64,000 nucleotides of DNA from Primulina eburnea (lineage: Eukaryota; Streptophyta; Magnoliopsida; Lamiales; Gesneriaceae): contig NC_133110.1 in assembly GCF_022965805.1 (NCBI RefSeq), positions 32,488,790-32,552,789 on the forward strand, written 5' to 3'. Shown piece by piece: positions 48,323 to 61,000 of the stretch; within the stretch, counting starts at the first letter, position 1, and each line of letters opens with the position of its first letter. The notes below the pieces were generated by a model. That model saw only the letters and a program-made list of their open reading frames with translations, was not told the origin of the DNA and did no database searches. The position numbers and the translations under genes are program-made.

Positions 48323-51300
48323 CGATCAAATGGTTCCTCCAAAGGACTTTAACAATGCCGATCTCTTTGTTCCTCAAAACTCTAACTCTGCGATCCAGAA
48401 TCTGAATCGGAATCTCATGGTAGGTCAAATTCGGCGTCAAGTCCAATGGCTCGTGGTGAAGAACATGGGAAGGATTCGCAATATACTTCCTGAGCATCGA
48501 AACATGAAACACATTGTGAACTCTGTCAAGATCTGGCGGTAAGGCTAACCTGTAGGCTCGATCACCAACTCTGTCCAAAATCTCAAATGGACCAATAAAC
48601 CTCGGACTCAGCTTACCATTCTTGCCAAACCTCATCATATCCTTGAGAGGTGCTATCTTCAGAAACACATGATCGCCAACCTCGAACTGCAATGGCCTAC
48701 GACGAACATATGCATAGCTCTTCTGTCTCGACTGCACTGTCTTCATCCTCTCTCGGATCACAGCAACAACATCAGCAGTCTGCTGGACCAACTCTGGTCC
48801 TAACATCTTCCTCTCGCCAATCTCATCCCAATACAAGGGCGATCTGCACTTCCTGCCATAAAGTGCCTCATACGGTGCCATGCCAATCGTCACCTGGTAA
48901 CTGTTATTGTACGTGAACTCCACAAGAGGCAACTTAGAATCCCAGCTACCTGGATAATCAATAGTACAAGCTCTGAGCATATCCTCAAGAATCTGAATAA
49001 CTCTCTCTGATTGACCGTCGCTCTGAGGGTGATAAGCTGTACTAAACGCTAACCGCGAACCCATAGCTCTGTGCAAACTCTTCCAAAACTCTGAAGTAAA
49101 CCTGGGGTCACGATCAGACACGATCGACACTGGAACACCATGAAGTCTAACAATCTCTGTAATATAGTCCTCAGCATACTGGTTCATGGAATACGTCGTC
49201 TTGACTGGAAGAAAGTGCGCTGACTTGGTCAATCGATCAACGATAACCCAAATGGAATTGAAACCTCTCTGCACTCTGGGAAGACCAGTCACGAAATCCA
49301 TAGTAATATGCTCCCACTTCCACTGAGGAATCGGCAATGATAGCAATGTCCCAGCAGGTCTCTGATGCTCGATCTTCACCTGCTGACAAGTAAGGCACTG
49401 AGAAATGAACATGGCAATATCTTTCTTCATACCTGGCCACCAGTAAAGTCGACGAAGATCCTGATACATCTTCGTACTGCCTGGATGAATCGAATATGGC
49501 GTGGTATGAGCCTCTGTCAGAATGTCTCGCCGAATATCATCGCCATTAGGAACACAGATACGGCCTCTGAAAGTCACCAAACCCTCTCCATTCAGCCCAA
49601 ACTCTGAGTTACCTCTCTCCTCTACTCTAGCTCTCATCTCTGTCAACTGAACATCAACAGTCTGCTCCCTACGGATCCTGTCCGTCAACGTAGCCCGAAT
49701 AACCAACGCTGAAAGGCGAGCAATGGTCCCCGGAACTACCAAAGCAATCTCCTCTCTCTGCAAATCCATCAACAACGGCTTCTGAATCAAAGAACTCAAG
49801 GAAGAACTCGACTTACGGCTCAAAGCATCAGCCACAACGTTCGCCTTCCCTGGGTGGTAACTGATAGTCACATCATAATCTTTGACAAGTTCTAACCACC
49901 TCCTCTGCCGCATGTTGAGCTCTCTCTGAGAAAACAAATACTTAAAGCTCTTGTGGTCCGTGAAAATCTCACACTTTTCGCCATACAAGTAATGTCTCCG
50001 AATTTTCAGGGCGAAAACCACAGCTGCCAGCTCTAAATCATGCGTCGGATAATTCCTCTCGTAATCCTTCAACTGGCGAGAAGCATAAGCAATGACCTTA
50101 CCTCGTTGCATCAGCACTGCACCAAGGCCTTTCTTCGACGCATCGGTATAGACAACAAAATCCTCAGAACCACTGGGCAATGAAAGAACAGGAGCTGTCG
50201 TCAATCTATCCTTCAACTCTTGAAATGCACTCTGGCAAACAATGGACCACTCGAACTTCACAGTCTTCCTCGTCAAATTGGACAATGGCAGGGCAATCTT
50301 GGAAAAATCTGAAATGAAATGACGATAATAACCCGCCAAACCAAGGAAACTGCGTACCTCAGAAACAGTGGTAGGAATAGGCCACTTCTGAATCGCCTCT
50401 ATCTTCACTGGATCAACTGCTATACCATCCTTCGAAACGACATGGCCTAGAAAAGAAATCTGATCCAACCAAAACTCACACTTCTTCAATTTGGCAAACA
50501 ACCTCCTCTCTCTCAACAACTGAAGCACAACTCTGAGATGCTCTGAATGAAGCTCTCTGGTCTTGGAATAGATCAATATGTCATCGATGAAGACAATGAC
50601 GAAGCTATCCAAGAACGGCTTGAACACACGGTTCATCAGGTCCATGAAAACTGAAGGGGCATTGGTCAGACCAAAAGACATCACAAGAAACTCATAGTGA
50701 CCATACCTGGTCCTGAATGCCGTCTTAGGGATATCGGACTCCCTAACCTTCAACTGATAGTAGCCAGACCGAAGATCAATCTTCGAAAAGACAGTAGCAC
50801 CATGCAATTGGTCAAACAAATCATCAATCCGTGGCAACGGATACTTGTTCTTGACAGTCACTTTGTTGAGCTCCCTATAGTCGATACACAGCCGCAAAGA
50901 ACCATCTTTCTTCTTGACAAAAAGAACCGGAGCTCCCCAAGGCGAAGAACTCGAACGAATGAAACCCTTGTCTAGAAGATCCTGCAACTGCGTCTTCAAC
51001 TCCTTCATCTCGGTAGGGGCCATCATATACGGAGCCTTAGAAATAGGAACCGTACCTGGAGCTAGATCAATAACGAACTCAACATCTCTGTCCGGCGGCA
51101 AACCCGGAACATCATCCTCAAACACATCGGCAAACTCCCTCACAACATCAATATCATCAATATTCAACTTAACCATACTATCCACATCCACAATAGAAGC
51201 AAGAAACCCATCGCAACCTCTACACAGCAATCTCTCAGCCTCAAGACATGAAATAAAAGGAAGGACCAGCGAAGTACCTGCACTGGCGAGCGTACCTCCC

Positions 51301-52688
51301 TTAATGCTATCATCTGCAAAGGTCACCGTCTTAGCAACGCAATCAATAACAGTACGATAGGTCGACAGCCAATCCATGCCAAGAATAACATCAAAAGCAA
51401 TCATCGGGATCACAATCAAATCAGCAAAGACCTCTCGCTCATCAATACGAACAGGGCATGCATACACAATAGACGTCAGGCACAACACGTCCCCCGAAGG
51501 CAATAAGACATTCAACTGGAGGGGAAGAATAGAAGAAACTATACCCAAAGATCTCAAAAACAATTCAGACATAAAAGAATGAGTAGCACCAGTATCAATC
51601 AAAGTCGTAGCTACTCTGCCTGAAATTAAAATAGTGCTAGAGATCACAGAAGAATCATGATTAATACCTTCCTTGGTCATCGCAAAGATGCGACCCTGAA
51701 CCTTCTCTTGGCTAGCTCCTCTTGGACAATCTCGGGCAATGTGGCCTGCCGTGCCACAACGATAGCAAGAATGAGTGCCAAATCTGCACTCTCCCCTATG
51801 ATGTCTCCCACACTTGGGACATAAAGGCTTCTCGGGATCAGATGGAGCAACTGGAACTGTCGGTGGTCTAGGATTCGAGTCCATCTTACCTTTCCCCTTG
51901 AATCGATCTCTGCCACGCTGACTCGAACTCTGTCCCCTCTGAGCAATGGCCTGATGCCTCGCCTGCCTCTCCCTAGCAATGTCCTTCTCGTCCTGCTCGG
52001 CCAACAAAGCCTTGGACACGATCTCCTTGAAAGTCACAGCCTTGGACATATTGATATCTCGACGAATCTCAGCTCTAAGGCCTCGAATGAAATGAGCACC
52101 TTTGTCTTTGTCGTTGGAAGCAATGTACGGAGCAAACAAGCAACCCTCTTCAAACTTCAGAATATACTCATCCACATTCAAGCTCCCCTGTCGAAGCTCC
52201 AAGAACTCCGAAACCTTCCTCGCTCGAAGTGCGTCAGGGAAATACTTGTCATAGAACAAATCTGTAAACTCTGACCACTTCAATGTCGAGACATCAACTC
52301 CAACTTTGGTCGCATTCCACCATATGCGAGCAGCTTTAACCAACATGAATACAGCACAGCTGATACAGTCTCTGTCCTCGTAGTGGAGATGATCGAAGAT
52401 CGCCTCTAAAGCCTTGACCCACTCGACTGCAACTAAAGGATCGGTGCTCCCTGAAAATTCCGGCGGATCCATCCTCTTAAAAGCAGAAAATATGGCATCA
52501 GTGCCAACAGCCTGAGCAACTTGCCCTCTTGCTTGACCTCTGCCCTGACCTGCTCCTTGCAATCGGAGCAACTGCTGGATCTGCTCACTATGGACCTTGG
52601 CCTGCTCTTTCAATAACTTGCCGAACTCATCGACAACTCTCGAGGAAGAACTATCCTCACCCTCTACTGTTTTCCTCTTAGGTGGCAT
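48323..52688 (-). pseudogene. Chromovirus B Gag-Pol, disrupted near its C-terminus
   Basis: One long open frame from ATG at 52686-52688. Domain order is as in element A: gag, CCHC knuckle ([14 protein letters not shown]), protease DTGATHSF, reverse transcriptase with FIDDIL, RNase [16 protein letters not shown], integrase HHCC and DDE, and part of the chromodomain. At 48323 the frame crosses into the LTR of element C and ends with unrelated residues at 48270. The last codons of the chromodomain lie on the far side of C (about 39047-39110). Apart from this insertion I see no stop, so B was probably intact when C landed. Confidence 0.93.
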
Positions 52689-52819
52689 CCTCTACTCTAC
52701 AATGGGCTCACAAAAGACATATATAACAATGGATAGATGCAAGAAAACATACCCGGACAGTTGAAAGTACACGAAGTCATATGCATTGGTCCGAAGAACA
52801 CCGCTCTGATACCACTAAA

Positions 52820-54463
52820 TGTGACACCTCTGACCTCTTTAAATGAAATACACAGCGGAAATTAAAATTTTCTTTAAAATACGGAAGGAGTTTCAAAATA
52901 CATTTCTTTAAACATCTTTACAAAATAACAATACATGATCATTTGAATGACATAACAAAATACAAAACATCATTCCTATGATCATGCCAAAATCTTCCTT
53001 CCAACGGTGTATGCATATGACCCCCTGTCCACAGTCAACGTCCCGGGCCGCCACTCTGATCTGCATCACATGAAATAACTGAAATGAGAATAAATCTCAG
53101 CAAGTGGAACTCTTACATAGCAATGACAATAAACTCTGTAAAACATAGCTTTGAAATCATAAATACCATCAACTTTGAATCATAAACTCTGAACATGAAT
53201 ATCATAGCAATAGCATATAAATGAGATGGTATTTCTCTTTACTCTGGTTGGATTGATATCAATAGTATCTCTGCTCTGGGGTGCTCGTATCCCAAATCGA
53301 TATAAACCGATAACTCTGAGGGATATAAGCCTATGGTCGTTGATCAACTAATTGCATGCAATCTCTGACTATGTATCTATCAATCCAATAAAACATTTAA
53401 ACTCTCTCTTGGCATTAAAAACACTTTGAAACTCTATCTTTTCTCTTGTATTCCCTTTGAACAATAATTGAGACATAAAAGTCTCCAATATGCATAGCAA
53501 TGGAATCAATACATAACAATGAATCAATTGAAGGGAATAACACATTAAAACCTTTGAAACACAATACATATAACATCATGTGAGCACAAAGGATGAAATT
53601 CCACTTAAAAACCAATAGAACACCTCAATCAAAGCTCTTGAACACCACCTACAACAATAATCCATAAATAACACCAACATCAACTCTATATCCAAGAATC
53701 CAAGCAAAATAATCCATAAATCCACAAGAACAACAAACCCAAGTCAACTCTTAACTCAGAACCTTAAAAGAATCGCACCAAAAGCTTACCTTAGCTTCCT
53801 AGCACCAAGGAGAACCACGATCTCAAGTCGAATCGCCAACTAAACGCTTGAATCGAAGATAGGAAATGAAAGAAATGGATGAAAACCCTAAGAAATGGAG
53901 AGAATTTCGAAATGAAAGAGGAGGAAAAAGAGTAAAGTGAAGCCAACCACTCCAAAAAGTAACTAAATATCTCGCCCATACCTCCACCGCGGGTGCGCTG
54001 CCACTAGCACCGCGGGTGCGCCTAGCTCACGGCACAACACAAAATTCTGGAACACTCGGACCGCGGGTGCGGCGCTGCAGACACCGCGGGTGCGGTCATC
54101 ACCGCGGGTGCGGTCCTTACACTACCGCGGGTGCGGTCATGCTACGGCTTCCCAACTCCAAAATCATGAATAGTACACCGCGGGGGCACTCCTCTAAGAG
54201 CGCGGGTGCACTCTGGTCACGACCAAGATCAAAACTCAACCAACTAAAATCGATCCGAAACTCTGAAACGAACAACCAACAACAACTAATACCTCAAGAC
54301 AATAATAACCAATAATACTATGGCCCAAAACACAACTCTAAACATCTAATCACATAACCCAAATAACAAGCAAATCTTAAACCGTACCTCTAAACATCTA
54401 ATCACATAACCCAAATAACAAGCAAATCTTAAACCGTACCGTACACCGGGCTCGGCTATTACA
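52820..54463 (-). repeat. 5' LTR of chromovirus B (1644 bp)
   Basis: The partner of 37413-39005. The 51-base length difference is a tandem duplication near 54340-54440, where the block containing CTAATCACATAACCCAAATA occurs twice in a row. The other LTRs of the family have it once. Confidence 0.92.
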
Positions 54464-54607
54464 AGTTGCACGGACAATGAGCGGCTCCTGGCAGACTTCT
54501 AGGTGGAGGGAACATGAATGAACCGACCCACACGAGAATAAGAGGTATTTCGAGACTGTTCAATGTAATGGACTGTACAGTTGAAGAGGGCTTAAAAGAT
54601 TTGATTG

Positions 54608-54740
54608 GTACTACTCATATCACGAAGGTGCATCTTCCTTTCGGTAGCTTATTACATAAGAACTCCGAAGTGAAGCGTGCTTGACTTGGGGCAATTTTGG
54701 GATGGGTGACCTCCTGGGAAGTTTTCTAGGGTGCGTGTGA
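54608..54740 (+). other. 5S rRNA-like segment in the first Cassandra LTR
   Basis: The 3' half is close to plant 5S rRNA: AAGAACTCCGAAGTGAAGCG (A-box region 54668-54683) and GATGGGTGACCTCCTGGGAA (C-box region 54701-54722). The 5' half is more diverged. In Cassandra this module supplies internal Pol III promoter elements (family knowledge). It is not a functional 5S gene of the ribosomal array. Confidence 0.85.
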
Positions 54741-55072
54741 GTGAGGACATAAGCACGCTGTAAAGACTCGTCTTGATACAGTGAGGATAGTCGTCGAATC
54801 TAGAACGTTACAAGTGGTATCAGAGCCGACCTCTCTTAGTACGGTGTGGTTCGGGGATGAACCAAGCAGAAGCTGGTGGGCATGTGAGGCCCGAAGCCGA
54901 AGAGGGCGGGGGTGATCGCCAATGCCATCAGTTGCACGGACAATGAGCGGCTCCTGGCAGGCTTCTAGGTGGAGGGAACATGAATGAACCGACCCACATA
55001 GGAATGAGAGGGATTTCGAGACTGTTCAATGTAATGGACTGTACAGTTGAAGAGGGCTTAAAAGATTTGATT

Positions 55073-55205
55073 GGTACTACTTATATCATGAAGGTGCATT
55101 TTCTTTTATGTAGCTCATTACATAAGAACTCCAAAGTTAAGCGTGCTTGACTTGGGGCAATTTTGGGATGGGTGACCTCCTGGGAAGTTTTCTAGGGTGC
55201 CTGTG
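55073..55205 (+). other. 5S rRNA-like segment in the second Cassandra LTR
   Basis: The same module as in the first LTR, with a few differences (for example CCAAAGTTAAGCG, nearer the true 5S sequence). The LTR is cut about 30 bases downstream by element F. Confidence 0.85.
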
Positions 55206-55235
55206 AGTGAGGACATAAGCACGCTGGAAATACTT

Positions 55236-56210
55236 TGTTGGAAACCAGATTCTGGAGTTTGACAAAACATAAATCAATCGATTAACAAAATATGAATCAA
55301 CTGATACGCGCAAGCAAATTCGGCAACTGAACTTATCAACTGAAGTCAGTTGATACAATGATACAAAGTAAACTGATCAGTTGGAACTGATCAGTTAAAA
55401 ACATTCAGCCGAATGTCTTAAAGTCTCTCAACTGAATATGCCTCGGGAAAGAACAAAGAAGACATAACAGAGCACAAGAACGCCGCACAACAACCAAGAC
55501 TACTTAAGACAATGCATTCCGGACAAAGCAATTAAGACGCCGAACTACAATGATTGAAGAGAACATTGCCCAAGGAATAATGAAGTGGCAATCAACGGAT
55601 ACTAGAATTCAAATGCATATCAAAGTTACCATTGAAAGAGAAGTATAAATATGACTGAAGAACAGCAGAAGAAGTAGAGTCGATCACTCAATCTTAATCT
55701 TGTTGTTACTCTACCAAAATCTCAGCTCACTTTCATTTGAATTACTCGTAGCAATCAAAGCTACAATCTGAGCTTGTTAGCACTCTCTAAAAGTTGTTAG
55801 ATTCAATTGTGCTAATATCAGTTACGCACTGAGAATATTGTGTAGAACTAAGAGTTTCAGTTTTGGCAGTTGTAAGTCCAAACTGAAGTGGGTCTGTACA
55901 AGTGTTGTACTTGATCAAAGTATTTTAGTGAATATCTTATCCTTGTGATAGAAGGGTGACGTAGGAGTAATTAAATTTTTCGAACATCCAGAAACAACTC
56001 TTGCATATTTCTTTCAGTTTCGTATTCTATCTTTCAGTCAGTTACTTTCCGCAACTACTCTAGTTTAACTGATTGTTATTGACCAACAAGATTCCGAGAT
56101 TCAGTTTGTCACTAAACTGAACTCAAATATTGCTAAAGAACAATTTTAAGTGTGAGTGTTTATTCAACCCCCCCTTCTAAACACTCTTGTTACGACAATC
56201 GATCCTATCA
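55236..56210 (+). repeat. 5' LTR of element F (975 bp)
   Basis: TG...CA termini. The right end has AACCCCCCCTTCTAAACACTC shortly before the primer site, a motif common near the ends of plant copia LTRs. The sequence is rich in CAACTGA/TCAGTTG words, as is the rest of the element. Confidence 0.8.
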
Positions 56211-56233
56211 AGTGGTATCAGAGCAGTTGAATC

Positions 56234-58069
56234 TTGTTTTTGAATCTGGTATGTCATAACAGACAGACCCATGAAGATTCTAAAAGCAAACACAGCAATT
56301 GCATAACTGAAGGGACACCACAGAGAATTCAAAAGCCCAGAGAAGAGTGGACAATTGAGGACAAAAGAAAAGCCAATCTTGACAATGTGGCCAAAGATAC
56401 TCTGTACAAAACACTGGACAAAGCAACATTCAACAAAATAAAGATGTGCAAAACAGCAAAAGAAATTTGGGAAAAGTTGATTCAGTTATATGAAGGAAAT
56501 GACCAAACAAAAGAAAACAAACTCTCTGTTGCTGTTCAGAAATTTTACAATATCAAAATGAAGGTTGGAGAATCAATGAATGAGTATGATGAAAGGGTAA
56601 GCAGTATTGTAAATGAATTAAATGCACTCGGAAAAGTGTATACCAACAAAGAGGTTGCACTAAAAGTGATGAGAGGTCTTCCAAAGGAATGGGATGTCAA
56701 AACTATGGCTATGAGAGAATCTAAAGACTTGAACCAGATCGAACTTCATGAACTATTTGTTGATTTAAAAGCTTATGAATTTGAATTGCAGAATAGAGAA
56801 GGAGAACCATCTACTCCTACAACTACAACTGCTTTAGCAGCTGTCAGAACTGAACCAACTAGTTCAGCCGAGAAATCTGCTGATCAGTTAAGCAATGATG
56901 CTATGTCATTATTCATCAAAAAGTTTGGGAGGTTCATGAGAAAGAACCAAGGAAACTTTCAGAAGCAATACCAGAGAAATAATTCCAAAGAAGAAACAAA
57001 TGCTTGCTACAATTGTGGCAAAACAGGTCATTACATTGCTGACTGTCCTAAACCTAAAAAGGACAGTCAAGGATCAACTGACAGAAGAAAGAAACCATAT
57101 GAGCATAAGAGAAGACCCAGAGATGATAAGAAAACCTACAGAAAGAAACACGAAGTTCTATTAGCTGAAGAGAACAAATCCAAATGGGCAGAAACTGATA
57201 GTGAAGAATCAGAACCAGAAAGCTCATATAGCTCAAGTGATGAAGAGGGAGTCAAATGTCTAATGACAAATGATACTGAAGCAGAATCTACAAGTGAACA
57301 GGTATTTGATTTTAGTTCAACTGATTTTACACGAGAAGAACTCATTTTAACATTGCATGAAATGGTAAATGAGTACCAAAAACTTGCATCATCATTTGAG
57401 GAAATAAAGTCAAAGAAAAATGATCTCATGGACAACAAAACCAAAACTGATGAATCAGTTGATGGGTTGAGTCTAAAAAGGGAAATTGCTGAGCCTAAAG
57501 CAGAGAGAAAGAAAGATCAGTCACTGATCCAGAAATTGATCCTTGAAAATTCAAAACAGACTGAACTCATCCAATCTTGGAATAAGTCGTCCACTACACT
57601 GAATGAGATGCAGAATTCACAAAAATCAGTTTCTGATAAAACTGGTTTAGGGTTCAGTAATCAAGGAGAAACGTTTTCAAATGATAATCAACCAAAGCTG
57701 ACAATGAACAAAGGGAAGTACATTCACTTTTTCAAATCAGCAATGGTACAAGAACAAATTGAGCCCAATAAACTGATTGAACAACCTACTGAGAAGTTGA
57801 ACAAGGCTAGAAGATATGGGATTGGCTATAGTCAAAAGCTTTCAACTGATTCACAAAGCGGGTCATCAAAAAGATTTCACAAAAACTATTCGAATGGCTA
57901 TATCAACTACTATAACTGCAAGCCACTTCAGAAGAGATACAGATTGAACAATCGGTTGAATAAGACTAAACCACATACTGTATCATTTGTACACTATTCA
58001 CCAAGCACACAAAAACCGAGAAAAACCATTTGGAACACAGCTACTGAAAAGTCAGTTAGACTAATCTAA
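56234..58069 (+). CDS. Gag-like protein of element F, N-terminus damaged
   Basis: 611 codons. The UBN2-type Gag domain spans about residues 35-190 (EIWEKLIQLYEGNDQTKENKL, VGESMNEYDERVSSIVNEL, LPKEWDVKTMAMRESKDLNQI). A CCHC zinc knuckle CYNCGKTGHYIADC lies at about 258-271, followed by a charged Ser/Glu-rich tail with coiled-coil character (about 365-440). The usual start (an N-terminal segment with a YWxxRM-like motif) is missing. Just after the primer site a frame starting at the ATG near 56250 stops at its third codon. This suggests a deletion or mutation, and the listed first Met is probably not native. Confidence 0.7.
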   Translation: MFLNLVCHNRQTHEDSKSKHSNCITEGTPQRIQKPREEWTIEDKRKANLDNVAKDTLYKTLDKATFNKIKMCKTAKEIWEKLIQLYEGNDQTKENKLSVAVQKFYNIKMKVGESMNEYDERVSSIVNELNALGKVYTNKEVALKVMRGLPKEWDVKTMAMRESKDLNQIELHELFVDLKAYEFELQNREGEPSTPTTTTALAAVRTEPTSSAEKSADQLSNDAMSLFIKKFGRFMRKNQGNFQKQYQRNNSKEETNACYNCGKTGHYIADCPKPKKDSQGSTDRRKKPYEHKRRPRDDKKTYRKKHEVLLAEENKSKWAETDSEESEPESSYSSSDEEGVKCLMTNDTEAESTSEQVFDFSSTDFTREELILTLHEMVNEYQKLASSFEEIKSKKNDLMDNKTKTDESVDGLSLKREIAEPKAERKKDQSLIQKLILENSKQTELIQSWNKSSTTLNEMQNSQKSVSDKTGLGFSNQGETFSNDNQPKLTMNKGKYIHFFKSAMVQEQIEPNKLIEQPTEKLNKARRYGIGYSQKLSTDSQSGSSKRFHKNYSNGYINYYNCKPLQKRYRLNNRLNKTKPHTVSFVHYSPSTQKPRKTIWNTATEKSVRLI

Positions 58070-58097
58070 GTATGGGTTCCAAAGGGACTAATAATCT

Positions 58098-61000
58098 TTG
58101 GACCCAAATAGATATGGGTACCAAATCATATTATGTGTGTGCTTGCAGGTAACAGGTACAAATAAAAATTCAATATGGTATTTGGACAGCGGTTGCTCAC
58201 GACATATGACAGGAGATGCAAGTATGCTATCTCAACTGACCAAATATAGTGGTCCAAACATCAGTTTCAAGGATAATTCCAAAGGTAAAACCGTGGGTAA
58301 GGGTAAGCTTATCCATGGTAACTTTACTATTAAAGATGTTTTATTAGTAGAAAATCTGAAGTATAACTTGATTAGCATCAGTCAGTTATGCGACAATGGA
58401 TTCTCGGTACAATTTGATAAAAACTCATGCTCAGTGAAAACATCAACTGATGAAATCATACTAACTGGTAAATGATGTGGAAACACATATAAAGTCAGTT
58501 GGAATGAACAGACTCATGCACCAGTATGCTTTATTGCTTCAAAATCATCTCAAAACTGGTTATGGCATAAAGGGTTAAATCATTTAAACTTTAAATCCAT
58601 TGCTTATCTGAGTAAACATGAACTTGTAACTGGTTTGCCCAAAATAAATTTTTCAAAAGAAAAACTTTGCTCAGCATGTCAGTATGGAAAACAAGTACGA
58701 TCTTCTTTCAAAAACAAGGGCTGTAAATCTTCATCCCGATGCTTAGAACTATTGCACATGGATTTCTTCGGTCCAACACCAATCATGAGCTTATGGGGAA
58801 TGAAATACACCTTGGTGGTCGTAGATGATTTTTCAAGATTTACTTGGGTTATATTTCTCAAATCCAAAGACCATACGGCTGCACAACTGATTAAACTCTT
58901 CAAAAGACTTTTAAATGAAAAATCAGTTGGGATTGATCGAATCAGATCTGATCGAGGAACTGAATTCATCAATCAAGCACTTTCAAGTTTTCTAGAAAAT
59001 GCTGGAATCAAGCATGAGCTCTCAGCAGCAAGAACTCTCAGCAAAACGGTGTAGCTGAGAGAAGAAATCGGACCCTTAAAGAAGCTGCTAGAACAATGCT
59101 TGCTGATTCTGGCATTTCTCAAAGATTTTGGGCAGATGCAGTAAACACTGCATGATATACTCAGAACAGATCAATGATTAATAAGAATCATATGAAAATA
59201 CCATATGAGATCTGGCATGGAAGAAAAAGTATAATCACTTATTTCAAAATATTCGGCTGTAGATGCTTTATTCATGATAATAGTAAAAATTACTTAAAAG
59301 CATTTGATGCCAAATCTACAGAAGGAATATTCCTTGGATATTCATCAGTTAGTATAGCTTATAGAGTCTTTAATAAGAAAACTTTAAATGTTGAAGAATC
59401 TGCGCATGTTGATTTTGATGAAACTGTACTAACTGATGAGCCAACTGATCAAGTTGAGCTAGCTGATCGATTTACAGATATAAGTTTGGAAGATGATGAC
59501 AAAGATGAAAGTCATAACAATCAAGACATCTTTCAAACACCAGAACCAGATATATTGGATCAATTAAATGAGCAGGAAGTTAATGCTGACAATCAGTTAT
59601 TAAAGCAAACTGATAACATTCAAATACCAGCTGACATAGCATCAACTGAAGCTGAAAATTGCATTCAGTTACCAACTGAAGAAGTTGCTGATACAACAAA
59701 TGCAGAATACAGATGGAAAAAATCACATCCACCACAACTGGTAATAGGAAAACCATCTGATCCAGTAAGAACTCGCAATCAAATGATAAATTTATTTATT
59801 CATTCAGCATTTGTTTCACAACTGGAACCAAAGAAAACTGATGAAGCTCTTGCTGATCCTAACTGGGTAAATGCTATGCAAGAAGAGCTGAATCAGTTCA
59901 CTCACAATAACGTCTGGAACTTAGTTCCAAGACCAACTTCAAAAACCATTATATGTACAAAATGGGTGTACAGGAATAAACTAAACGATGACGGTTCAGT
60001 TATACGCAACAAAGCAAGACTAGTAGCAAAAGGATATAGGCAAGAAGAAGGAATTGACTACGATGAGAAATATGCTCCAGTTGCAAGATTGGAAGCAATC
60101 AGAATATTTCTTGCTTATGCATCTCACAAAAACTTCAAAGTTTACCAGATGGATGTGAAGAGTGTATTCCTAAATGGTCAGTTACAAGAAGAAATATATG
60201 TCGAACAACCTCCAGGTTTTGTAAACCACAAACTTCCTGATCATGTATACTATTTGAACAAAGCATTATATGGTCTTAAACAAGCTCACAGGGCTTGGTA
60301 CGAAACTCTTTCAAAATTCTTAACTGATCATGACTTTACAGTCGGATCAGTTGATAAGACCTTGTTTAAATTTACTAAAAATAATCATATTCTACTAGTT
60401 CAAATTTATGTTGATGATATAATTTTTGGGTCAACTAACCCCAAATTGTGCTAAAAATTTGCTAAGTTAATGCAGGATAAGTTTGAAATGAGCATGATGG
60501 GTGAACTGACATTCTTTCTTGGACTGCAAGTGAAGCAACTGGAAAATGGTATATTCATTAGTCAAACAAAATATACAAAGGAATTGCTAAAGAAATTTGG
60601 TATGGAATCATGTTCAGCTGCAACAACTCCCATGAGCTCATCAGTTAAACTAGACACTGATGAAGGGGGAATATCAGTGGAGGCGACATTATATAGAGGG
60701 TTAATAGGTTCATTATTATACCTAACAGCCAGTCGTCCTGATATTGTTTTTGCTGCCTGTATGTTTGCCAGATTTCAAGCAAACCCTAAGCAATCACATT
60801 TCTCAGCTGCTAAAAGAATTCTGAGATATCTTAAGGACACGCAAAATGTTGGGCTATGGTATTCCAAAGACTCCACCTTCAATTTAGTTGGATACTCAGA
60901 TGCAAATTATGCAGGATGTAAGCTTGATCGCAAAAGTACAAGTGGATCTTGTCAGTTCTTAGGAGACAGACTGATCTCTTGGTTCAGCAAGAAGCAGACA

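Larger units (their letters stand above)
37413..54463 (-). mobile_element. Ty3/gypsy chromovirus B, split by element C
   Basis: AGTTG at 37408-37412 and 54464-54468 flanks the element perfectly. The 3' LTR (37413-39005) and a stub of pol (39006-39110) lie left of the inserted element C. The rest of gag-pol and the 5' LTR (52820-54463) lie to the right. The primer-binding site is 52803-52814 on the minus strand. By a rough by-eye count the two LTRs differ at about 20 positions plus one 51-base duplication, so B is fairly young but older than C. It is the same family as element A, in a subfamily with CTGACCTCTTTAAAT near the LTR end. Confidence 0.93.
37404..55235 (+). mobile_element. Cassandra-type 5S-carrying TRIM, dimeric, split by B and truncated by F
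   Basis: Left piece CATCAGTTG at 37404-37412; main piece 54464-55235. Chromovirus B (37413-54463) sits between them. The main piece reads internal sequence (54464-54545), LTR (about 54546-54812, ending TTACA), primer site TGGTATCAGAGCC (54815-54827), internal sequence (to about 55012) and a second LTR (about 55013-55235) cut by element F. Each LTR carries a 5S rRNA-like segment, the hallmark of Cassandra. Because internal sequence also precedes the first LTR, this looks like a tandem (internal-LTR-internal-LTR) product. Exact LTR starts are approximate. No protein is encoded, as expected for the family. Confidence 0.8.

Noticed and set aside
54608..55205. Two functional 5S rRNA genes
   Set aside because: The 5' half is diverged, and both segments lie inside Cassandra LTRs instead of a tandem 5S array.
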